Shown here piece by piece: positions 25,297 to 34,009 of a stretch of 64,000 bases of DNA (positions within the stretch are counted from its first letter, which is position 1; the number at the start of each line of letters is the position of its first letter). The translations under genes and the position numbers were made by a program. The DNA lies in assembly GCF_009696375.1 (NCBI RefSeq), contig NZ_VUMD01000014.1:34973-98972 (forward strand). Direction: 5' to 3'. Below the pieces are notes generated by a model. The model worked only from the letters and a program-made list of their open reading frames with translations, ran no database searches and was not told the DNA's origin. Origin of the DNA: Clostridium porci. Its GTDB lineage: Bacteria; Bacillota; Clostridia; Lachnospirales; Lachnospiraceae.

Positions 25297-27661
25297 AGCT
25301 GCCATTGCTCGCGCCAACCGCACGGACAAAAAGGAAAAATCCGCTCAGGACAGTATCCCCTATGAACGGATGTGGCCGGACGGTATCTGCCGGGTATCAG
25401 ACGGCCACTACACAAAAACCATTCAATTTCAGGACATCAACTATCAGCTCTCCCAAAATGAGGACAAGACTGCGATCTTCGAGGGCTGGTGCGATTTCCT
25501 CAACTACTTCGACAGCTCGATTCAGTTTGAGCTGTCTTTCTTGAACCTTGCGGCATCGGAGGAAACCTTTGCCCGCGCCATCTCCATCCCTCTCCAAAGG
25601 GACGATTTTGACAGCATCCGTATCGAGTACACTACCATGCTGCAAAACCAACTGGCCAGAGGCAACAACGGCCTGATCAAGACCAAGTACCTGACCTTTG
25701 GTATTGACGCAGACAGCATCAAGGCGGCCAAGCCCCGTCTGGAGCGCATTGAGACCGATATTCTCAATAACTTCAAGCGGCTGGGCGTGGCAGCGGAAAC
25801 GCTGGACGGAAAGGCGCGGCTTGCCCAGCTGCATGGCATCTTCCACATGGATGAGCAGCTGCCGTTCCGGTTTGAGTGGGACTGGCTCCCCTCCAGCGGC
25901 CTGTCCACCAAGGACTTTATCGCCCCCAGCTCCTTTGAGTTCCGCACCGGCAGGCAGTTCCGTATGGGTAAAAAGTACGGGGCTGTTTCTTTTTTGCAGA
26001 TTTTAGCGCCGGAGCTGAATGACCGGATGCTGGCTGATTTTCTGGATATGGAAAGCTCGCTCATTGTCAGCCTGCATATCCAGTCGGTGGATCAGATCAA
26101 GGCAATCAAGACGGTCAAGCGGAAAATCACCGATTTGGACCGCAGCAAAATCGAGGAACAGAAAAAAGCCGTCAGAGCAGGGTACGATATGGACATCATT
26201 CCTTCCGACCTTGCCACATACGGCAGCGAAGCGAAAAAACTGTTGCAGGATTTACAGAGCCGCAACGAGCGTATGTTCCTTGTGACATTTCTGGTGCTGA
26301 ACACAGCGGACAATCCCCGCCAGCTGGATAACAATGTGTTCCAGGCAAGCTCCATCGCGCAGAAGTACAACTGTCAGCTGACAAGGCTGGACTTCCAGCA
26401 GGAAGAAGGCATGATGAGCTGCCTGCCCCTGGGTCTGAACCAGATCGAGATTCAGCGCGGGCTGACCACCAGCTCTACGGCTATCTTTGTGCCGTTCACC
26501 ACCCAGGAGCTGTTCCAGTCCGGCAGTGAGGCCCTGTACTACGGCATCAATGCCCTGTCCAACAACCTCATCATGGTGGACCGCAAGTTGCTGAAAAACC
26601 CCAATGGACTGATTCTTGGCACACCGGGTTCTGGTAAGTCCTTCAGCGCCAAGCGTGAGATCGCCAACTGTTTTCTGCTTACCAGTGATGATGTCATCAT
26701 CTGTGACCCGGAGGCAGAGTACGCGCCCCTGGTAGAACGCCTGCATGGGCAGGTCATCAAGATTTCGCCTACCTCCACCAACTACATCAACCCTATGGAC
26801 CTGAACCTGGACTATTCGGACGATGAAAGCCCACTGTCTCTCAAGTCCGACTTCATTTTGTCCCTGTGCGAGCTGATCGTAGGCGGCAAGGAGGGTTTGC
26901 AGCCGGTGCAGAAAACCATCATCGACCGCTGTGTGCGGCTGGTCTATCAGGACTATCTGAACGATCCGCGCCCGGAGAATATGCCCATTCTGGAGGATTT
27001 GTATAACCTCTTGCGGGCGCAGGACGAAAAGGAAGCGCAGTACATCGCCACGGCACTGGAAATCTATGTGACCGGCTCCCTCAATGTGTTCAACCACCGA
27101 ACCAATGTGGACATCAACAACCGCATTGTCTGCTATGACATCAAGGAGCTGGGCAAGCGGCTGAAGAAAATCGGGATGCTGGTGGTACAGGATCAGGTGT
27201 GGAACCGCGTCACCATCAACCGTGCCGCCCACAAGTCCACCCGCTACTACATCGACGAGATGCATCTGCTTTTGAAGGAGGAACAGACCGCCGCCTATAC
27301 TGTGGAGATCTGGAAGCGATTCCGTAAATGGGGCGGCATCCCGACAGGTATTACGCAGAACGTCAAAGACCTTTTGAGCAGCCGCGAGGTGGAGAACATC
27401 TTTGAAAACTCCGACTTCGTGTATATGCTCAACCAGGCGGGCGGCGACCGGCAGATTCTCGCCAAGCAGCTGGGCATTTCCCCGCACCAGCTTTCCTATG
27501 TGACCCACTCCGGCGAGGGTGAAGGGCTGCTGTTCTACGGCTCCACCATCCTGCCTTTCGTGGACCACTTCCCAAAGAACACCGAACTGTACCGCATTAT
27601 GACCACCAAACCGTTGGACTTGCAAAAGGAGGATGAGCAGCATGACAAAGAAAGAAATTGA
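25181..27661 (+). CDS. VirB4/TraE-type conjugation ATPase
   Basis: This 826-residue ATPase powers the mating channel. An N-terminal CagE/TrbE-type domain is followed by the AAA-like motor with Walker A GTPGSGKSF (about residue 480) and Walker B RYYIDEMHLLL (about 690), and then TQNVKDLL. I chose TTG 25181, preceded by GAGGAGGTG, giving FTAIKNWLHRLFG at the start; the open frame extends to 25133 without a better site. The next gene overlaps its end. Confidence 0.93.
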   Translation: MFTAIKNWLHRLFGKNEEKAVQPVKTKKKLSRTDRKQIEAAIARANRTDKKEKSAQDSIPYERMWPDGICRVSDGHYTKTIQFQDINYQLSQNEDKTAIFEGWCDFLNYFDSSIQFELSFLNLAASEETFARAISIPLQRDDFDSIRIEYTTMLQNQLARGNNGLIKTKYLTFGIDADSIKAAKPRLERIETDILNNFKRLGVAAETLDGKARLAQLHGIFHMDEQLPFRFEWDWLPSSGLSTKDFIAPSSFEFRTGRQFRMGKKYGAVSFLQILAPELNDRMLADFLDMESSLIVSLHIQSVDQIKAIKTVKRKITDLDRSKIEEQKKAVRAGYDMDIIPSDLATYGSEAKKLLQDLQSRNERMFLVTFLVLNTADNPRQLDNNVFQASSIAQKYNCQLTRLDFQQEEGMMSCLPLGLNQIEIQRGLTTSSTAIFVPFTTQELFQSGSEALYYGINALSNNLIMVDRKLLKNPNGLILGTPGSGKSFSAKREIANCFLLTSDDVIICDPEAEYAPLVERLHGQVIKISPTSTNYINPMDLNLDYSDDESPLSLKSDFILSLCELIVGGKEGLQPVQKTIIDRCVRLVYQDYLNDPRPENMPILEDLYNLLRAQDEKEAQYIATALEIYVTGSLNVFNHRTNVDINNRIVCYDIKELGKRLKKIGMLVVQDQVWNRVTINRAAHKSTRYYIDEMHLLLKEEQTAAYTVEIWKRFRKWGGIPTGITQNVKDLLSSREVENIFENSDFVYMLNQAGGDRQILAKQLGISPHQLSYVTHSGEGEGLLFYGSTILPFVDHFPKNTELYRIMTTKPLDLQKEDEQHDKERN

Positions 27662-28010
27662 AAAAGGCGCAGGTCTGCTTCTGGCCGCTGTCAGCGGATG
27701 TGAGCAGATGGTGGAACTGCTTCGCGCCGCCGTTCATTACTGCTATGAGCAGGAAAAGACAGCAAAAAATCTCACACCCAAGGGCTATGCCGGATTTACC
27801 CGGATTCACCATATCTGGACAGAGGGCATAGCGGATGTTCCCAAGCTGTTTATTGGCAGCCCGATTCAGGATCGGGACATGGCAAGCGGAACCCTGATGG
27901 CGCTTTTCCTGTCCACAACGGTCTTTCCGGCAGAAACCATTCAGATTCCGGTATATGCGGAAACCTGTGTACTGCTGAATGACCTGATGGCGGGTGGCTG
28001 GTATGCGTAA
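27642..28010 (+). CDS. Conjugative-element protein, unknown function
   Basis: This 122-residue, mostly helical protein (MTKKEIEKGAGLLLAAVSGC) lies between VirB4 and the CHAP hydrolase and overlaps both. AAAGGAGG precedes it; ATG 27642 is better spaced than ATG 27633. No motif is recognised. The place suggests an accessory part of the secretion machine. Confidence 0.7.
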   Translation: MTKKEIEKGAGLLLAAVSGCEQMVELLRAAVHYCYEQEKTAKNLTPKGYAGFTRIHHIWTEGIADVPKLFIGSPIQDRDMASGTLMALFLSTTVFPAETIQIPVYAETCVLLNDLMAGGWYA

Positions 28011-29736
28011 GGAACCGCGCCTGCGCTTTACAGACGAGGAACGCTCTGACCCGGCGCTGGAAAAGCCCATCCGCAAAGCAGACCGGGCCGCCGCCAAAGC
28101 AGACAGGGCGCAGGCGAAAATCCCCAAAAAGCAGGTGCGGCGAATCTCCATCGATCCGGAGACCGGCAAAGTGACCACCAAACTGGTGCTGGAGGACAAG
28201 AAAAAGCCGCCCTCCAAGCTGTCCCATGCAGTACGGGATGCTCCGGGAAACGCGGTGCTGGGGAAACTCCACAAGGAAATCCGAGAAACGGAGCAGGACA
28301 ATGTGGGCGTGGAGAGCGCCCACAAGTCCGAGGAAGCTGCCGAGACTGGCGTTAGGCTTGTGCGGGAGGGCTACCGCAGTCACAAGCTGAAACCTTACCG
28401 CAAGGCAGCTCAGGCCGAGCAAAAGCTGGAAAAGGCCAATGTAAACGCCCTGTATCAGAAGTCTTTGCGGGAAAATCCCCAGCTTGCCAGCAATCCCATC
28501 TCCCGCTGGCAGCAAAAACAGGGCATCAAAAAGGAATACGCCGCCGCCAAACGCGCCGGTCAGACTGCCGGGAATACCGCCAGCACCGCAAAAAAGACCG
28601 GCAAGGCCGCCAAGACGGTCAAGGAAAAGGCACAGCAGGCCGGAGCATTTGTTATGCGCCACAAAAAAGGCTTCTTGCTTGTGGGCGCAATTTTTTTGCT
28701 CATCTGCCTGCTGCTCAACACCATGTCCTCCTGTTCCATGATGGCACAGAGCATCGGTTCTGCCATTTCCGGCTCTACCTATCCGTCCGATGACCCGGAA
28801 CTTCTGGCAGTAGAATCGGACTATGCCGCCAAGGAAGCGGAATTGCAAGCCGAGATAGACAACATCGAAAGCAGCCATCCGGGATATGACGAATACCGCT
28901 ATGACCTGGATATGATCGGGCATGACCCCCATGAGCTGGCGGCTTATCTGTCCGCTGTGTTGCAGGGCTACACCTGGCAGAGCGCCCAGGCGGAGTTGGA
29001 GCGCGTATTCAACGCGCAGTATCAGCTGACGTTCACCGAGGAAATCGAGGTGTGCTACCGGACGGAAACCCGAACTGACAGCGAGGGCAACAGCTACACC
29101 GTTGAGGTTCCCTACAACTACTACATCCTGAATGTGAAGCTCACCAGAAAACCGATCTCCGACCTGGCTTCGGAACTGCTGCCCCCGGAACAGCTGGAAA
29201 TGTATCAGGTATACCGGCAGACGCTGGGCAACAAGCCGCTGATCTTCGGCGGCGGTTCCACAAACACCAGTGATTCCGAGAGTTTGGAGGGTGTGGAGTT
29301 TATAAACGGCACACGCCCCGGCAACCCGGAACTGGTGGAACTGGCCAAACGGCAGGTGGGCAATGTGGGCGGTCAGCCCTATTGGAGCTGGTACGGCTTC
29401 AATTCCCGTGTGGAATGGTGCGCTTGCTTCGTGTCCTGGTGCTATGGGCAGACCGGTTTGTCCGAGCCGCTCTTTGCCGCCTGCCAGTCCCAGGGTATCC
29501 CGTGGTTCCAGTCCCATGGACAATGGGGTGCGCGGGGCTATGACAACCTCGCCCCCGGCGATGCCATCTTTTTCGATTGGGACCGGGACGGCAGTGCCGA
29601 CCATGTTGGCATTGTCATCGGCACAGACGGCAGCCGTGTTTATACCGTAGAGGGAAACAGCGGCGATGCCTGCAAAATCAGAAGCTACGATGTGAACTAC
29701 GAGTGCATCAAGGGCTACGGCCTGATGAACTGGTGA
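28003..29736 (+). CDS. CHAP-domain cell-wall hydrolase of the conjugation machine (CD1108-like)
   Basis: This 577-residue protein has a long basic cytoplasmic part, one membrane segment (FLLVGAIFLLICLLL, about 223-240), a VirB8-like or stalk region, and a C-terminal CHAP domain with Cys473 (VEWCACFVSWC) and His534 (DHVGIV). It should open the peptidoglycan for the mating channel, like Tn916 Orf14 or VirB1. ATG 28003 overlaps the upstream gene. Confidence 0.88.
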   Translation: MRKEPRLRFTDEERSDPALEKPIRKADRAAAKADRAQAKIPKKQVRRISIDPETGKVTTKLVLEDKKKPPSKLSHAVRDAPGNAVLGKLHKEIRETEQDNVGVESAHKSEEAAETGVRLVREGYRSHKLKPYRKAAQAEQKLEKANVNALYQKSLRENPQLASNPISRWQQKQGIKKEYAAAKRAGQTAGNTASTAKKTGKAAKTVKEKAQQAGAFVMRHKKGFLLVGAIFLLICLLLNTMSSCSMMAQSIGSAISGSTYPSDDPELLAVESDYAAKEAELQAEIDNIESSHPGYDEYRYDLDMIGHDPHELAAYLSAVLQGYTWQSAQAELERVFNAQYQLTFTEEIEVCYRTETRTDSEGNSYTVEVPYNYYILNVKLTRKPISDLASELLPPEQLEMYQVYRQTLGNKPLIFGGGSTNTSDSESLEGVEFINGTRPGNPELVELAKRQVGNVGGQPYWSWYGFNSRVEWCACFVSWCYGQTGLSEPLFAACQSQGIPWFQSHGQWGARGYDNLAPGDAIFFDWDRDGSADHVGIVIGTDGSRVYTVEGNSGDACKIRSYDVNYECIKGYGLMNW

Positions 29737-29763
29737 TAAATCTTTTGATAGGAGTGATTGATT

Positions 29764-30012
29764 ATGGCTACTAAAATCGAACGCATTGACCGGGAAATCC
29801 AGAAAACCCGTGAGAAAATCGCGGAGTATCAGGAAAAGCTGAAAACGCTGGAAGCGCAGAAAACCGAAGCGGAAAATCTGGAGATCGTCCAGATGGTGCG
29901 TGCACTGCGTATGACCCCGGAGCAGTTAAGCGCCATGCTGTCCGGCGGCATGGTTCCCGGCAGGGAGAGGTGTTCCGCTGACGAACAGGAGGATGCCGCC
30001 CATGAAGAATAA
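29764..30012 (+). CDS. DUF4315 protein
   Basis: This 82-residue coiled-coil protein (TKIERIDREIQKTREKIAEY) ends in MTPEQLSAMLSGG. DUF4315 genes regularly separate the CHAP hydrolase from the DUF4366 protein in these elements. AGGAG precedes ATG 29764. Its end overlaps the next gene. The function is unknown. Confidence 0.85.
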   Translation: MATKIERIDREIQKTREKIAEYQEKLKTLEAQKTEAENLEIVQMVRALRMTPEQLSAMLSGGMVPGRERCSADEQEDAAHEE

Positions 30013-30769
30013 GAGAATTATTAAGACCCTTTCCGCCCTCTGCGCCGTCCTGGTGCTGATGGGCGGTTTTTCTGTCACCGCTTTTGCCCAGGGGACGGAA
30101 CAGCCCCCGGCAGAGGATACTACCAACGATGAAAATGTGGTGGTGGAGGAAACCGAGGACAGCCCTGCCCTGACACTGGAAGGCAACGCCGCTTTGGTGG
30201 ACGATTTTGGCGGTAACAAGCAGCTCATCACTGTTACCACCAAGGCGGGCAACTACTTCTATATCCTCATTGACCGGGCCAACGAGGACAATGAAACCGC
30301 CGTCCATTTCTTGAATCAGGTGGACGAGGCTGACCTGATGGCGCTGATGGAGGATGGGCAGTCTGCCGAGGAACCGCTCGCTGTCTGCAACTGCACGGAA
30401 AAATGCGAAGCAGGTGCGGTCAATACAGACTGCCCAGTGTGCGCTACGGATAGGACCGGCTGCACTGGCAAGGAACCAGAGCCGAAAACACCGGAGGAAC
30501 CTGCGGAGCCTGAGAAAAAAGAATCCGCAGGGCTAAACCCAGCTGTCCTGCTGCTGGTGCTGGCTGTGATGAGCGGAGCTGTCTTTGCCTACTTCAAATT
30601 TATTAAGGGTCAGGCCAACAATAAAAACAGTAGCAATCCAGACGATTATGACTATGAGGACGGCGAGAAAATGCCGGACGAGGAAGAAATCGAGCTGGAG
30701 GACGAGGAATCGGACGAACTGGACGCTGACGGGGGCGGCGGTGAGGAAAGTGAGGATGATACCCCATGA
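30002..30769 (+). CDS. DUF4366 (CD1107-family) exported membrane protein
   Basis: This 255-residue protein has a signal peptide (about 1-28, ending SVTAFAQG), an extracellular domain with a cysteine cluster (CNCTEKCEAGAVNTDCPVC, about 125-145), one membrane helix near residue 180, and a very acidic cytoplasmic tail. It is part of the conjugation operon and may be a surface component of the channel. ATG 30002 is chosen for spacing to AGGAGG. Confidence 0.85.
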   Translation: MKNKRIIKTLSALCAVLVLMGGFSVTAFAQGTEQPPAEDTTNDENVVVEETEDSPALTLEGNAALVDDFGGNKQLITVTTKAGNYFYILIDRANEDNETAVHFLNQVDEADLMALMEDGQSAEEPLAVCNCTEKCEAGAVNTDCPVCATDRTGCTGKEPEPKTPEEPAEPEKKESAGLNPAVLLLVLAVMSGAVFAYFKFIKGQANNKNSSNPDDYDYEDGEKMPDEEEIELEDEESDELDADGGGGEESEDDTP

Positions 30770-30960
30770 CCCGATTTACCGACAGCCTCTATGAACGCAT
30801 GATGACACGCAGGCTGGAGAGCGGGAAGGAAACTTCCCGTCCTCTCTCTTTACCCAAAAGCCACCCCTGCTATGGCTGCGGAAATTATGCTCAGCCCTGC
30901 GTGGGGGCCTGCCACCGTGAGATGGTACGATGGCTCAAAGAAAGGAAACGAAAAAAATGA
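30766..30960 (+). CDS. Small Cys-rich protein, unknown function
   Basis: A 64-residue basic product with CYGCGNYAQPCVGAC, a possible zinc knuckle. It overlaps the genes on both sides by four bases. No family is recognised. Confidence 0.65.
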   Translation: MTRFTDSLYERMMTRRLESGKETSRPLSLPKSHPCYGCGNYAQPCVGACHREMVRWLKERKRKK

Positions 30961-31205
30961 GTATTTTGATTACATTTATCAAGCTGATTGCGTTTTTTGA
31001 CCTGCTGGTGATCGCCGTGTATTTTGGCAGCGACATTCTCTCAACTGTGTGGAGCAAATTTCGGAAAAAGCCCACACGGGAAGAACCCTTTAATTTCTCC
31101 CCGGATTCCGTGACGGTTCCGTTATCCATAGATTCCATCCGTCAGCTTTATTCCGGCGACGCGGCGGATTTTGTGGAAGAAAAGCTCCTACCGGATGCTA
31201 CATAG
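30957..31205 (+). CDS. Small membrane protein of the conjugation operon
   Basis: An 82-residue product with one N-terminal membrane helix (about 2-28, ITFIKLIAFFDLLVIAVYFG) and a soluble tail. AAAGGAAACG precedes ATG 30957, which overlaps the upstream stop. The function is unknown. Confidence 0.65.
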   Translation: MSILITFIKLIAFFDLLVIAVYFGSDILSTVWSKFRKKPTREEPFNFSPDSVTVPLSIDSIRQLYSGDAADFVEEKLLPDAT

Positions 31206-31208
31206 ACA

Positions 31209-31649
31209 ATGGAGGTTTTGACAGACCGGGAACAGACAGCCGCCCGCCTGCTCTTATCCGCACTGGTAGGTTTTCTGGCAGAAGAAGCCCCGATGGATGA
31301 ACGGAGCTTCCCCATGGTGATGGAACTTCTGAAGTGCATGGAAGGTGAAAAAGAGGACGGCTGCCAGGACCCGGTGGATATTGTGTTTGAGAATACGGTA
31401 CGCCGTACGAACCGTTATGGGGAATATTACAGCAATTATCAACGCTACCGGCTGATGCAGGTGGATAAAACCCGTGTCATTTTGGCCTGCCGTATCCTTA
31501 TCAACGATCTGCTGGGGAAACTGTACCGCTATGACTACCGGTTCGGCTATGACCTGCTGCTGGATGAGGAAAACAGCATTGAGAAAAAACTGCACACGCC
31601 TGTGCGGGAAGCATGGGAGGATGAAGATGATGAAACTTGTGATTGCTGA
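31209..31649 (+). CDS. Conjugative-element protein, unknown function
   Basis: This 146-residue acidic helical protein (MEVLTDREQTAARLLLSALV) carries the phrase DPVDIVFENTVRRTNRYGEYY. The N-terminal half resembles a piece of VirD4 (the EEQNFSTLIEFINAMEVREDD region) in motif layout, which may be an old duplication. Its end overlaps the topoisomerase start. Confidence 0.65.
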   Translation: MEVLTDREQTAARLLLSALVGFLAEEAPMDERSFPMVMELLKCMEGEKEDGCQDPVDIVFENTVRRTNRYGEYYSNYQRYRLMQVDKTRVILACRILINDLLGKLYRYDYRFGYDLLLDEENSIEKKLHTPVREAWEDEDDETCDC

Positions 31650-33729
31650 AAAATCGTCTGTTGCCCAAAGTCTGGCCGCCGTGATTGGAGCAACAACCCG
31701 TAAGGACGGCTATTTAGAGGGCAACGGCTGGCTGGTCAGCTGGTGTGTGGGTCATCTGGCTGGGCTGGCGGATGCCGATGTATATAACCCCAACTACGCC
31801 AAGTGGCGCTATGACGATCTGCCTATCCTGCCGGAACACTGGCAGATGGTGGTGGGCAAAGATAAAAAGAAACAGTTTGCTGTGCTGAAACAGCTGATGA
31901 ATGCCCCGAATGTGACCGAGGTGGTAAACGCCTGCGATGCCGGACGCGAGGGTGAATTGATTTTCCGCAGCGTATATGAGCTGGCGGGATGCACAAAGCC
32001 CATGAAGCGGCTGTGGATCTCCAGTATGGAGGATTCCGCCATCCGGGAGGGCTTTGCTAACCTGCGCCCAAGTGCGGACTATGATGGCCTGCGGGATGCA
32101 GCGCTCTGCCGCGCCAAGGCAGATTGGCTGGTGGGTATCAACGCCACAAGACTGTTTTCAGTGCTGTACCACCGCACTTTGAATATTGGCCGTGTCATGT
32201 CCCCAACACTGGCGCTCATCGTCCAGCGGGAAGCCGAGATCAACACCTTCCAGCCGGTTCCGTTTTACACGGTCACGTTGGAGCTGCCCGGTTTTTCCGC
32301 TTCCGGGGAGCGCATGGCGGACAAGGCCGCCGCCGAGCAGCTGAAAGCCGCCTGCCAGGGTGCAGATGTGACGGTCAAAAAGGTGGAGCGTAGGGACAAG
32401 TCCGAAAAGCCGCCCGCCCTCTATGATCTGACTACTTTACAACGGGATGCCAACCGGCTTTTGGGATATACGGCCCAGCAAACTCTGGACTATCTGCAAA
32501 ACCTGTATGAAAAGAAGCTCTGCACCTATCCCCGCACGGACAGCCGCTATCTGACTTCAGATATGGCGGAGGGATTGCCGGTGCTGGTCAATCTGGTTGC
32601 CAATGCCATGCCGTTTCGCAAAGGAATCGCCATTTCCTGTGATGCCGGTGCGGTCATCAACGACAAGAAAGTGACCGACCACCATGCGGTGATTCCCACC
32701 TGCAATCTCCAAAATGCAGACCTGCCCGGCCTGCCGGTGGGCGAAAAGGCGGTGCTGGAGCTGGTGGCACAACGCCTGCTGTGCGCTGTGGCAGACCCTC
32801 ATACCTATGCGGAAACCGCCGTTACGGTGGAGTGTGCCGGTACAGAATTTACCGCCAAAGGCAAAACTGTGAAGCGCCCCGGCTGGCTGGCGCTGGACGC
32901 TGCCTACCGCGCAGGGCTGAAAAGTACGGAGCCGGACAAAGAAGCCGAGGAGAAATCCCTGCCTGAATTAACCGAGGGACAGAACTTGCCCCTTTCCGGT
33001 ACTGCTGTCAAGGAGGGCAAAACCACCCCACCCAAACACTTTACCGAAGACACGCTGCTTTCTGCGATGGAAACTGCCGGGAAAGCCGATATGCCGGAGG
33101 ATGCCGAGCGTAAGGGTCTGGGGACCCCGGCCACTCGCGCCGGTATTCTGGAAAAGCTGGTGTCCACCGGTTTTTTAGAGCGAAAAAAGAGTAAAAAAAC
33201 CGTACAGCTTATGCCTTCCCATGATGCGGTGTCCCTTATCACCGTTCTGCCGGAACAGCTGCAATCGCCCCTGCTGACCGCTGAATGGGAACACCGTTTA
33301 AGCGAGATCGAGCGCGGCGAGCTGTCCCCGGAGGACTTCATGGCAGGAATCAGCGCCATGCTCCAAGAGCTGGTGGAAACCTATCAGGTCATCAAGGGGA
33401 CCGAGTACCTATTTTCCCCGCCCCGCGAGGTGGTAGGCAAATGCCCCCGCTGCTGCGGCGATGTGGCTGAACTGCAAAAAGGGTTCTTTTGTCAGAATGA
33501 ATCCTGCAAATTTGTCATCTGGAAAAACAGTAAATGGTGGGCCGCCAAGAAAAAACAGCCCACCAAAGCTGTGGTGGCGGCGCTGCTCAAAGATGGCCGC
33601 GCCCGTGTAACCGGCCTTTATTCCGAAAAGACCGGAAAGACCTACGATGCCACTGTGGTTCTGGAGGACGATGGGCAGTACGTGGGTTTCAAGCTGGAAT
33701 TTGACCGGCAGGAAGGCGGCAAACGATGA
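31630..33729 (+). CDS. topB: Type IA DNA topoisomerase (TopB-like)
   Basis: This 699-residue topoisomerase III-type enzyme has a Toprim domain (LVIAEKSSVAQ, ACDAGREGELIFR), catalytic Tyr300 in CTYPRTDSRY, the GLGTPATRAGILEKL motif and a C-terminal zinc ribbon (CPRCCGDV ... CQNESC). The usual Pro of EKPSVA is Ser here. It relaxes or decatenates the element during transfer. ATG 31630 is chosen for spacing from GGAGG; 31621 and 31627 are alternatives. Confidence 0.94.
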   Translation: MKLVIAEKSSVAQSLAAVIGATTRKDGYLEGNGWLVSWCVGHLAGLADADVYNPNYAKWRYDDLPILPEHWQMVVGKDKKKQFAVLKQLMNAPNVTEVVNACDAGREGELIFRSVYELAGCTKPMKRLWISSMEDSAIREGFANLRPSADYDGLRDAALCRAKADWLVGINATRLFSVLYHRTLNIGRVMSPTLALIVQREAEINTFQPVPFYTVTLELPGFSASGERMADKAAAEQLKAACQGADVTVKKVERRDKSEKPPALYDLTTLQRDANRLLGYTAQQTLDYLQNLYEKKLCTYPRTDSRYLTSDMAEGLPVLVNLVANAMPFRKGIAISCDAGAVINDKKVTDHHAVIPTCNLQNADLPGLPVGEKAVLELVAQRLLCAVADPHTYAETAVTVECAGTEFTAKGKTVKRPGWLALDAAYRAGLKSTEPDKEAEEKSLPELTEGQNLPLSGTAVKEGKTTPPKHFTEDTLLSAMETAGKADMPEDAERKGLGTPATRAGILEKLVSTGFLERKKSKKTVQLMPSHDAVSLITVLPEQLQSPLLTAEWEHRLSEIERGELSPEDFMAGISAMLQELVETYQVIKGTEYLFSPPREVVGKCPRCCGDVAELQKGFFCQNESCKFVIWKNSKWWAAKKKQPTKAVVAALLKDGRARVTGLYSEKTGKTYDATVVLEDDGQYVGFKLEFDRQEGGKR

Positions 33730-34007
33730 AACTTTCCCTTTATGAACAGGAAACCATTATCCTCTACAATCAGGCCGAGGACACCGCTGAGGTCTATACC
33801 CATGACCGGAAACTGATGGAGAAGCTGACCCGCCTTTCCAAAAAGCACCCGGAACAGATTTGCAAAAAAGATAAGCACAATTTTACGGTTCCCAAACGCT
33901 GTGTGTCGGTCCGGGAGCCGTACAGCGCCGAACGCCGCAAGGCTGCCAGTGAACGGGCCAAAGCTGCCGGGTACAGGCCGCCCATCCCCAAACCGAAAAC
34001 CGATTGA
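33726..34007 (+). CDS. Conjugative-element small basic protein
   Basis: This 93-residue protein (MKLSLYEQETIILYNQAEDT) has a basic, Pro-rich C-terminus. It is coupled to topB by a four-base overlap. Similar small proteins follow topB in other CTn elements; the role is unknown. Confidence 0.75.
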   Translation: MKLSLYEQETIILYNQAEDTAEVYTHDRKLMEKLTRLSKKHPEQICKKDKHNFTVPKRCVSVREPYSAERRKAASERAKAAGYRPPIPKPKTD

Positions 34008-34009
34008 CG

